Of a DNA stretch of 6,012 nt, positions 1-5,884 are shown piece by piece. The position numbers and the translations under genes were made by a program. Source of the DNA: Treponema sp. (GTDB lineage Bacteria; Spirochaetota; Spirochaetia; Treponematales; Breznakiellaceae); assembly GCA_031289935.1 (NCBI GenBank), contig JAITON010000181.1, positions 1 through 6,012 on the forward strand, given 5' to 3'. The notes under the pieces are model-generated. The model saw only the letters and a list, made by a program, of their open reading frames with translations. It made no database searches and had not been told where the DNA came from. Each line of letters starts with the position of its first letter. Position 1 is the first letter of the stretch.

Positions 1-1404
1 GCGAGGCCCCAGCAGGCGCCTGCCGTTTTTACCGAGCGGCTTAAAATCGGGGAAAAATTGGGGTTTGGGACTTTTTCCACCGCCAATAACGTGGTTTATC
101 AGTTTAAGAGTCTCTATTACCTCTTCTTTTTGACGAATGTGCTCAAGATCGATATCCTGATAGCCGGTACGGTGCTGGCCATCGGGACCGTCTGGGATGC
201 GGTCAATGACCCGCTGGTCGGTTTCTGGGCGGTAAACCACCGCTTTAAAGGCGGGGAACAGGTCCGGCCCTTCGCGCTCTGGGCGGCCCTGCCCTGGGCG
301 GCCACGGTGGTGTTGCTCTTTTCGGACTTTGGCCTTTCGGACTTTGTTACCGTGGCCGTCGCCCTTATCATCTACATCGTGTTTGAGCTCTTTAATACCT
401 TTGTGGGCATTCCCTACAACAGTATGGCGGGCCTGGCCACTAACGTGGATGCCGACCGGCGCTCCCTTAACGTGTTCCGCAATCTGGGGGGCTGCCTGGG
501 TTCGGGCATCGGCGCTGTGGCCTGCCTCCCCCTGCTCAGGCTCTTTGGCGCTTTGGATGGCAAGGGGAACCTGCTGGAGGGGAGTTCGGCCCGGGGCTTC
601 CTCTCGGTGGCCGTTATCATGGGGCTGGTCTGTATCACGGGCTGCTTTATCCACTACTTTACCACCAGGGAGCGGGTCAAGCCCCTGGCCGGGGAGGCGG
701 AGGAGCGCCTCAAGGCGAAGGACGTGGTGCGGATGCTCTTCCGCAGCCGGGCCTGGGTGATGAATACCTTCTATATAATATGCTACGGCGTGATTAACCT
801 GCTCCTCATGTCCTGCATTACTTACTATGCTACCTACGTCTTCCACAGTACTGCCGCAGCCACCCCGATTCAGGCGGCCTATTTGGCGGCGTCTATCGTC
901 TCGTCTTTCTTTGTGGGGATCATCGACAAGAAGCTGGGGCGGAAGAAGACCATGATCCTCGGCGCCCTGGTGTTTATCGCCGGGACCGTCTGGTTTATCA
1001 TCGACCCCTTCTCCACCTACGCTATCTATGTGGACGCTATCGGCGTGGGTATCGCGGTAACTATCACCTTTGTGATGTTCAATACCAACCGCAACAATAT
1101 CGTGGACCTGATCGAGTGGAAGGATGGCCGCCGTCTGGACAGCATGGTTTCCACTGCCGACAATCTGGCAAGCAAGCTTGCCACCGCGGGGGCCACCCAG
1201 CTTATCGCCATATCCTTGTCGGTGTCGGGCTTTGACGCAAGTCTGGTGGACCAGCCCGAGAGCGCTATCAAGGCCATCAACTTTATGCTCGGCTGGGCGC
1301 CCTGCATTACGGCGGTGATCATGCTGATCGTGGTCTGTTTCCACACCGTGGAAGCAGACCTGAAAAAGATGCTGGCGGAAAAGACCGGAGGGTTCAGGGC
1401 CTAA
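1..1404 (+). CDS. GPH-family (MelB-like) cation:solute symporter, 5' end outside window
   Basis: This is an inner-membrane secondary transporter of the glycoside-pentoside-hexuronide (GPH) branch of the MFS, which usually imports sugars or glycosides with Na+ or H+. The frame is open from base 1, giving 467 visible residues. A TTG at 58 is a possible start, but codons before it read RLKIGEKLGFG, which matches the usual GPH N-terminus, and no ATG, GTG or TTG lies earlier in the frame, so the true start is upstream. WDAVNDPLVGF (about nt 193-225) corresponds to the MelB segment carrying the cation-binding Asp55 and Asp59; both Asp are kept. Further family marks are IPYNSMAGL (about nt 409-435), the mid-protein MFS loop DKKLGRKKT (about nt 925-951) and EWKDGRR near nt 1114-1134. 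Many hydrophobic helices are visible. The stop is two bases before potA, suggesting co-transcription. The substrate cannot be read from the sequence. Confidence 0.88.
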   Translation, partial: ARPQQAPAVFTERLKIGEKLGFGTFSTANNVVYQFKSLYYLFFLTNVLKIDILIAGTVLAIGTVWDAVNDPLVGFWAVNHRFKGGEQVRPFALWAALPWAATVVLLFSDFGLSDFVTVAVALIIYIVFELFNTFVGIPYNSMAGLATNVDADRRSLNVFRNLGGCLGSGIGAVACLPLLRLFGALDGKGNLLEGSSARGFLSVAVIMGLVCITGCFIHYFTTRERVKPLAGEAEERLKAKDVVRMLFRSRAWVMNTFYIICYGVINLLLMSCITYYATYVFHSTAAATPIQAAYLAASIVSSFFVGIIDKKLGRKKTMILGALVFIAGTVWFIIDPFSTYAIYVDAIGVGIAVTITFVMFNTNRNNIVDLIEWKDGRRLDSMVSTADNLASKLATAGATQLIAISLSVSGFDASLVDQPESAIKAINFMLGWAPCITAVIMLIVVCFHTVEADLKKMLAEKTGGFRA

Positions 1405-1406
1405 CC

Positions 1407-2498
1407 ATGACGGGCGTATCAGAACTGTTACGGCTGGAGGGCGTTACTAAACGTTTTGGCGAGGTGGAGGTGTTGAAGGGGCTGGATCTTTCCGTGGGTC
1501 CCGGTGAGTTTGTAACCCTCCTGGGTTCCTCGGGCTGTGGCAAGACCACGACCCTGCGAATCATCGCCGGCCTGGAACAGGCCGATTCAGGCCGGGTCTT
1601 CCTGGCCGGCCAGGATATCACCGAAACCGCCCCCAACAAGCGGGACGTAAACATGGTCTTCCAGAATTACGCCCTCTTCCCCCACATGAGCGTGGAGGCC
1701 AATATCGGCTACAGTCTCAAGCTCAAGGGACGGTCCAAGGCGGAGATCCGGCGTACCGTGGAGGAGTCCCTGGCTCTGGTCCAGCTTGCAGGCTACGGTC
1801 GCAGGATGCCTGGGGAGCTTTCCGGGGGTCAGCGCCAGCGGGTGGCTGTGGCCCGGGCTCTGGTGAACCGGCCCCAGGTGCTGCTCCTGGACGAGCCCCT
1901 AGGCGCTCTGGATTTACGGCTCAGGCGGCAGATGCAGGTCGAGCTTAAGCGGCTCCAGAAACAGCTTGGCATTAGTTTTATCTATATTACCCACGATCAG
2001 GAAGAGGCTCTGACCATGTCGGACCGTATCGCGGTAATGCGGAGGGGGCTTTTTGAGCAAATCGGTTCGGCGGTGGATATTTACGACTGCCCCCGGACGA
2101 GCTACGTGGCCCAGTTCGTGGGGAGCGCCAACATTATCCGGGGCAGGGCCGTCGCCCGGCTCGACGGCGCGGTACAGTTGGAGTGTCCTGCGGGCAGGGT
2201 CCCGGCCGCCGATCCCGGCGGTGTGGCGCTTATCGGCGAGCCCCTTACCCTGGCGGTCCGCTCCGAGCACGTGAATCTGGCCCCCGGCGCCGATTCGCTG
2301 ACGCATAGCGCCGGGCTCCTGGCCAGAATCACCGACAAGAGCTTCGCCGGGGGCCAGCTCCGTATCACTGCGGAAGATACCGGCGGCGGGGAAATCATCG
2401 CTAGCCGCCACGGCATTGACAGCTCTCTCCAGCCGGGCGACCAGGTCCGGGTTTCCTGGCTCCCGGAACACGCGGTTATCGTCGAGGATAAGGCATGA
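1407..2498 (+). CDS. potA: ABC transporter ATP-binding protein of the spermidine/putrescine type (PotA)
   Basis: Cytoplasmic ATPase that powers the PotB-PotC channel; 363 residues, normal for PotA. All ABC motifs are intact: Walker A GSSGCGKTT (40-48), Q-loop Gln86 in VFQNYALFPH, signature LSGGQ (138-142), Walker B VLLLDEP followed by LGALD (158-169), and switch His196 in THDQEEAL. Residues from about 240 to the end form the TOBE-type regulatory domain typical of the PotA/MalK/CysA group; family membership is strengthened by GSANIIRGR and by the adjacent potBCD genes. The ATG lies two bases after the symporter stop, with AGGG (1396-1399) seven bases upstream and a stronger GGAGGG (1387-1392) further away. 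Its stop overlaps potB as ATGA, so translation is probably coupled. Nothing suggests truncation. Assignment to PotA rather than another TOBE-type importer ATPase rests mainly on the neighbours. Confidence 0.93.
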   Translation: MTGVSELLRLEGVTKRFGEVEVLKGLDLSVGPGEFVTLLGSSGCGKTTTLRIIAGLEQADSGRVFLAGQDITETAPNKRDVNMVFQNYALFPHMSVEANIGYSLKLKGRSKAEIRRTVEESLALVQLAGYGRRMPGELSGGQRQRVAVARALVNRPQVLLLDEPLGALDLRLRRQMQVELKRLQKQLGISFIYITHDQEEALTMSDRIAVMRRGLFEQIGSAVDIYDCPRTSYVAQFVGSANIIRGRAVARLDGAVQLECPAGRVPAADPGGVALIGEPLTLAVRSEHVNLAPGADSLTHSAGLLARITDKSFAGGQLRITAEDTGGGEIIASRHGIDSSLQPGDQVRVSWLPEHAVIVEDKA

Positions 2499-3373
2499 AA
2501 CCTGCCCTTAAACCGCATATCCTGGCTACCCTGCCCATGTATCTCTTTACCCTAGCCTTTATCGTGGGGCCCCTCATCTACATGCTGGTCTTAAGTTTCC
2601 TGCAAAGGGAGGGCAACTGGGGGGTCAGCGCGGTCTTTACCCTCCGCAACTACGCACGGATCGGTATACCGGAGTATCTTGCGACCTTTATACAGTCCCT
2701 CCAACTGGCATTCCTCACCACGGCCCTGGTGGCCCTTATCGGCTATCCCTTTGGCTATTTTATGGCCCGGCTGCCCCCCCGCTGGCGGAACCGGGTAATG
2801 ATGCTCATCATCATCCCTTTTTGGACTAGTTCCCTGATGCGGCTCTACGGCTGGATGATCGTGTTCCGGGCCAACGGCGTCCTGGATTCGGCCCTCATGG
2901 GCTTAGGCCTGACCGGTGAGCCCCTCCGGCTCCTCTACACGTATCCGGCGGTGGCCGTGGGCATGGTCTACGCCCTGACTCCCTTTATGATTTACTCAGT
3001 CTTTAGCAGCGCTGAAAAGCTGGACTGGGAGCTCGTGGAAGCCGCCCGGGACCTGGGGGCCTCGTCCCTTCGGGCCTTTCTCACGGTGAGCCTTCCCCTG
3101 ACTATGCCGGGACTGTTTTCCGGGGTAGTCCTCAGCTTTATCCCTTCCATCGGCCTCTTCTTCATCGCCGATATTCTGGGGGGGAATAAGGTGGTGCTGG
3201 TGGGAAATCTGATCCACGAGCAGATCCTCAAGGTCCACGACTGGCCCTTTGCCGCAGCCCTGAGCGTGGTCCTTATGCTGATGACCGGCCTCTTTATCTG
3301 GCTCTACGGCAGGTTAACCCGCCGTGTGGGGAATACCGGCGGTGGGGCCGCCATCCCCGAAGGGCTTGTATGA
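2495..3373 (+). CDS. potB: Spermidine/putrescine-type ABC transporter permease (PotB)
   Basis: Inner-membrane permease subunit, 292 residues (E. coli PotB is about 275), expected to pair with PotC. Hydrophobic segments include roughly residues 13-35, 68-90, 100-123, 150-170, 205-228 and 252-272. The EAA cytoplasmic loop that docks on PotA is clear: EAARDLGAS from residue 182, ending PLTMPGLFSG near 210. Stretches very like E. coli PotB, as I recall it, are IPFWTSSLMRLYG (107-119) and the C-terminal DWPFAAALS (249-257). The ATG overlaps the potA stop by four bases, with GAGG (2484-2487) seven bases upstream, which supports this start. The C-terminal tail (about 273-292) is polar with a run of glycines and is probably cytoplasmic. 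The stop overlaps the potC start in the same ATGA manner. Confidence 0.93.
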   Translation: MKPALKPHILATLPMYLFTLAFIVGPLIYMLVLSFLQREGNWGVSAVFTLRNYARIGIPEYLATFIQSLQLAFLTTALVALIGYPFGYFMARLPPRWRNRVMMLIIIPFWTSSLMRLYGWMIVFRANGVLDSALMGLGLTGEPLRLLYTYPAVAVGMVYALTPFMIYSVFSSAEKLDWELVEAARDLGASSLRAFLTVSLPLTMPGLFSGVVLSFIPSIGLFFIADILGGNKVVLVGNLIHEQILKVHDWPFAAALSVVLMLMTGLFIWLYGRLTRRVGNTGGGAAIPEGLV

Positions 3374-4227
3374 GAGGCGGTATCAGGGGGGCGGCTCTTG
3401 CTTCCCGCATCTATCTGGTCCTTGTCCTGGTTACCATGTACATCCCCATTCTCCTGGTGATCATCTATTCTTTTAATGAAAGCCGCCTTAGTTCCGTATG
3501 GAGCGGCTTTACCCTGGATTGGTACGCCGAGCTCTTCCGGGACCGGGCTATGTTCGGCGCCCTGCTCAACAGCATCATCCTGGGGGCCGTCTCGAGCCTC
3601 CTGGCCGCAGTGATCGGTACCCTTGGAGCCGTGGGGATAAACCGGCCGCAGCCGGCACAGCTGGAACACCCGGGCCTTCGCCCGCTGGGGGGCCGTTTCG
3701 GGAAAATCCTTGAGTACCTGTCTATTCTCCCCATTATGACCCCGGAAATCATCCTCGGCATGGTACTCCTGGTCTTCTTTTCTCTCCTGGGCCTCCCTCT
3801 GGGGATGCTGAGCCTGATTATCGCCCATACCTGCTTCTGTATTCCCTATGTCTATCTCCTGGTTAAGGCCCGGCTGGCCGGTCTGGACAAGAGTTATGTG
3901 GAGGCCGCCCGGGACCTTGGGGCCGGTGAGAGCCGGGCCTTCATCGACATTACCCTGCCGCTGATTCTCCCGGCGGTAGTCTCGGGCATCCTCCTGGCCT
4001 TTGCCATGAGTTTTGACGATGTGATCATCAGCAGCTTTGTTACCGGCCCCGGCGCCAACACCCTGCCCATCAGAATCTACTCCCAGATGAAGACCGGCGT
4101 AACTCCCAAGACCAACGCCCTCTGTACCCTGGTCTTCGCCGCCACGATCCTCCTTTGTAGTATTTCCGCCTGGCTCGCCCGTCCCCCGAAAAAACGCGAA
4201 AATATACTAAATACCTGTGAGAACTAG
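3370..4227 (+). CDS. potC: Spermidine/putrescine-type ABC transporter permease (PotC)
   Basis: Second membrane permease of the importer, 285 residues, about 20 more than E. coli PotC. Diagnostic stretches are YIPILLVIIYSFNESR (24-39), FTLDWYAELF (47-56), the EAA loop EAARDLGAGESRAF (178-191) running to LPAVVSG, and FDDVIISSFVTGPG (215-228) followed by the TGVTPKTNAL region. The ATG overlaps the potB stop by four bases, with GAAGGG (3359-3364) five bases upstream. One oddity is the loop after the second membrane helix (about residues 90-112, nt 3637-3705). It is Pro- and Gly-rich and about 10-13 residues longer than in the E. coli and Bacillus proteins I can recall. The extra length keeps the reading frame and the protein resumes normally at LPIMTPEI. 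The tail after residue 270 is charged. The stop is followed by a gap before potD. Confidence 0.92.
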   Translation: MRGGIRGAALASRIYLVLVLVTMYIPILLVIIYSFNESRLSSVWSGFTLDWYAELFRDRAMFGALLNSIILGAVSSLLAAVIGTLGAVGINRPQPAQLEHPGLRPLGGRFGKILEYLSILPIMTPEIILGMVLLVFFSLLGLPLGMLSLIIAHTCFCIPYVYLLVKARLAGLDKSYVEAARDLGAGESRAFIDITLPLILPAVVSGILLAFAMSFDDVIISSFVTGPGANTLPIRIYSQMKTGVTPKTNALCTLVFAATILLCSISAWLARPPKKRENILNTCEN

Positions 4228-4256
4228 TTTCCTTTTTTTTGCAAATGTGCTATATA
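4228..4256 (+). promoter_or_regulatory. Possible extended -10 promoter for potD
   Basis: The 62-base gap between potC and potD (4228-4289) is strikingly AT-rich in a GC-rich setting. It contains a run of eight T (4233-4240) and then TG-C-TATATA (TG at 4248-4249, hexamer 4251-4256), which fits an extended -10 element. The start would fall near 4263, about 27 bases before the potD ATG. The -35 position 17 bases upstream (TTTCCT, 4228-4233) matches only three of six consensus bases. A separate promoter would let the binding protein be made in excess over the membrane parts, a common arrangement, but this is inference; AT-rich gaps give such matches by chance. No terminator hairpin is visible here. 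Confidence 0.3.
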
Positions 4257-4276
4257 TAACTAACATTCGTAATCAC

Positions 4277-4282
4277 AAGGAG
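4277..4282 (+). promoter_or_regulatory. Ribosome binding site that fixes the potD start
   Basis: AAGGAG lies seven bases before the ATG at 4290 and only one base before an in-frame TTG at 4284. The spacing selects the ATG. The resulting N-terminus, MKKIGLVLIA, is a normal lipoprotein signal. Confidence 0.85.
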
Positions 4283-4289
4283 ATTGGAA

Positions 4290-5324
4290 ATGAAGAAAAT
4301 CGGATTGGTCCTTATCGCCATGATCGCCCTGGCCGGCTGCTCGAAACCAACCCAGAAGTCCCTGACCCTGTTTACCTGGGCGGAGATGTTCCCCCAGGAA
4401 ATCCTGGAGGGCTTCGAAAAGGAGACGGGCATCAGCATCAACTATGTCAATTTTGACTATGATGAGACCATGCTCACCCGGTTGGAGGCCGCCGGGGGAG
4501 GGGACTACGACCTTATCATTGCCGATGACTACATTATCGAGACCGCCATCGCCGGGGGCCTGGTCCAAAAGCTTGATAAAAGCCGCCTTACGGGTTATGG
4601 CAACATCAACCCCCTCTACCAGGGCCCCTTCTACGACCCCAATGACGAGTACACCGTGCCTTACGGCGCCGGGGTCCAGACCATCGTCTACGATCCCAGC
4701 CAGGTGATCATTTCCATCAGGGGCTATGCCGACCTCTGGGACTCCAGCCTGCGGAACCGGATCGGTATCATCGACAACTACCGGGTTATCGACGGCCTGG
4801 CCCTCAAGGTTCTGGGCAAGAGCTATAATACGAACGACCTGGCCGATATCCAGGCCGCAGGCAGCCGCCTGCTGAGCCTGGCCCCTAATATCCGCCTTAT
4901 TAGGGACGATAACCTCCAGGACGAGCTCATATCCGGCGAAATCGCGGCCGCCGTCATGTACACGGGCCAGGTTACCATGGCCAAGCTCGAACGCCCCGAT
5001 CTTTCCATAGTCTTTCCCCGGGAAGGTATCGGCTTTGGTATCATGGGCGCCTTTATCCCCAGTAAGGCCCCCAACGCCGAGGCCGCCTACGCCTTTCTCA
5101 ACTATATCATGGACCCCCGGCGGGGCGCCCAGTGTTTCGAGTTCCTGGGCTACTACAGCACCTTTGCCGCCTCGGACGCCTACATCAGTCCCGGGCTCAA
5201 GGAGTTCCTCACCCTGCCCGCAGGCTTTAGCACCAACATGGAGATGATCCAGAATATCAACCCCGAAACCGACGAGGAGCACGAGCGTATCTGGACCGCC
5301 TTTAAGGCCGCCGCAGGCCGGTAG
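4290..5324 (+). CDS. potD: PotD-like substrate-binding lipoprotein of the ABC importer
   Basis: Extracytoplasmic solute-binding protein that delivers substrate to PotBC; 344 residues. The N-terminus is a lipoprotein signal: MKK, a hydrophobic stretch, then LAGC with the lipidated Cys at 17, so the mature protein would be membrane-anchored. It aligns with E. coli PotD without gaps over the parts I can compare (my alignment from memory): FTWAEMFPQ (28-36), DYDLIIADDY (72-81), DPNDEYTVPYG (116-126), ADLW (147-150), and LNYIMDPR (270-277). Trp30, Glu32, Tyr81 and Tyr288 keep E. coli contact positions (Trp34, Glu36, Tyr85, Tyr293). Other contacts differ: Asp168 to Asn163, Glu171 to Val166, Trp229 to Tyr224, Trp255 to Gly250, Asp257 to Met252, Tyr37 to Met33. 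The fold and role are secure; the substrate is not. It could bind a polyamine in another way or a different small molecule. Start chosen at ATG 4290 from the ribosome site. Confidence 0.9.
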   Translation: MKKIGLVLIAMIALAGCSKPTQKSLTLFTWAEMFPQEILEGFEKETGISINYVNFDYDETMLTRLEAAGGGDYDLIIADDYIIETAIAGGLVQKLDKSRLTGYGNINPLYQGPFYDPNDEYTVPYGAGVQTIVYDPSQVIISIRGYADLWDSSLRNRIGIIDNYRVIDGLALKVLGKSYNTNDLADIQAAGSRLLSLAPNIRLIRDDNLQDELISGEIAAAVMYTGQVTMAKLERPDLSIVFPREGIGFGIMGAFIPSKAPNAEAAYAFLNYIMDPRRGAQCFEFLGYYSTFAASDAYISPGLKEFLTLPAGFSTNMEMIQNINPETDEEHERIWTAFKAAAGR

Positions 5325-5362
5325 GGCCGCCGCTTCTATAAAAGGCTATTACCGGCAATATA

Positions 5363-5366
5363 GAGG
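5363..5366 (+). promoter_or_regulatory. Ribosome binding site favouring the second ATG (5374)
   Basis: GAGG ends one base before an ATG at 5368, too close for normal initiation, but seven bases before the in-frame ATG at 5374. The later ATG is therefore the better start. The 43-base gap after potD (5325-5367) shows no convincing terminator, so read-through from the pot operon is possible. Confidence 0.7.
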
Positions 5367-5373
5367 AATGAAT

Positions 5374-5787
5374 ATGGGATTAGTGTATACGGAACTCACG
5401 CTGAAAAATGCGGGAGACACGATAAATGCCCGGCGCGGGCTTATCAAGGAGCCGGAAGTGCGGCAGGTAACGGTTACCGCGATGGTGGACACTAGGGCCT
5501 GGCCCCTGGTTATCAACGAAGCTACCCGCCAAAAGCTCGGGCTTGAAATAGAAGGTGAGGAGCCTTCAACCCTTGCCGATGGCGCGGAGGCGGCCTACCC
5601 CATGACGGAGCCGGTGCGGGTCTACTGGAAAAACCGTGGTACGGTCTGCCAGGCCATCGTGCTTCCCCAGGCCGATGACATACTTTTGGGCGCCCTGCCC
5701 ATGGAAGCCATGGACCTGGCCATTAACCCCAAAACGGAAACGGTAGTAGGCGCTCACGGCGAGGAAGCCTTGTATAAGCTCAAATAG
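5374..5787 (+). CDS. Clan AA (retropepsin-fold) aspartic-protease-like protein, altered active site
   Basis: Small cytoplasmic protein of 137 residues with no signal peptide or membrane segment. It resembles the single-domain bacterial clan AA aspartic proteases, which work as dimers, each subunit giving one Asp-Thr-Gly. Visible family marks are the strand leading to VTAMVDT (34-40), then LVINEATRQKLGL (45-57), LADG (67-70), VRVYWKNR (81-88) and the hydrophobic-hydrophobic-Gly element ILLGALPMEAMDL (103-115). The end, VVGAHGEE, also recalls this family. The expected Gly after Asp39-Thr40 is Arg41 (codon AGG, 5494-5496), which would disturb the tight active-site turn. The protein may be inactive, or the base may be a sequencing error. 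The physiological role of these orphan proteins is not clear to me. It follows potD in the same direction after 49 bases and may be a separate unit. Confidence 0.75.
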   Translation: MGLVYTELTLKNAGDTINARRGLIKEPEVRQVTVTAMVDTRAWPLVINEATRQKLGLEIEGEEPSTLADGAEAAYPMTEPVRVYWKNRGTVCQAIVLPQADDILLGALPMEAMDLAINPKTETVVGAHGEEALYKLK

Positions 5788-5796
5788 CACGATTAG

Positions 5797-5838
5797 ACCA
5801 GGAAATTGCCCGGTTTTTCGGTTTTTTTTCCGAAAACC
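5797..5838 (+). terminator. Imperfect terminator-like hairpin region after the protease-like gene
   Basis: Two overlapping foldings are possible. CCAGG (5798-5802) can pair with CCCGG (5809-5813) with one mismatch and is followed by five T (5814-5818), as in a weak intrinsic terminator. Alternatively GGTTTTTCGG (5812-5821) pairs with CCGAAAACC (5830-5838) with one bulged T, leaving eight T in the loop. The second, stronger stem has no T tract after it on the + strand, so it is not a classical terminator. Placement between a stop codon and a new promoter supports a role in ending transcription, but I am not certain of it. Confidence 0.4.
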
Positions 5839-5849
5839 TTAAAAAGCGC

Positions 5850-5878
5850 TTGACATTGTTTTCAGGAAGGTCTATACT
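5850..5878 (+). promoter_or_regulatory. Near-consensus sigma-70 promoter directed to the right edge
   Basis: The -35 hexamer TTGACA (5850-5855) is perfect. The spacer is exactly 17 bases (5856-5872). The -10 hexamer TATACT (5873-5878) matches five of six consensus bases. Transcription should start near 5885. This is the clearest promoter in the window and implies that a new, probably strongly expressed, unit begins here and continues past base 6012. No operator palindrome is evident over the promoter. Confidence 0.85.
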
Positions 5879-5884
5879 TAAGCC

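Noticed and set aside
12..30. The 12-base palindrome GCAGGCGCCTGC followed by CG and five T, resembling a terminator
   Set aside because: It has at most a four-pair stem with a four-base loop and lies in the open, family-like reading frame of the symporter, so it is most likely coding sequence.
58..60. TTG as the start of the symporter
   Set aside because: Family-typical N-terminal residues are encoded before it and no good ribosome site precedes it; the gene starts outside the window.
3304..3828. A 174-residue minus-strand open frame across the potB/potC junction
   Set aside because: It is a shadow of two well-supported permease genes; the translation is polar and low in recognisable motifs.
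4260..5282. A 340-residue open frame on the minus strand opposite potD
   Set aside because: It mirrors the potD codons in GC-rich DNA, has a Gly/Val/Asp-rich composition without recognisable domains, and potD itself has a clear signal, ribosome site and homology.
5325..5373. TATAAA at 5337-5342 as a promoter for the protease-like gene
   Set aside because: There is no -35 match at a suitable distance.
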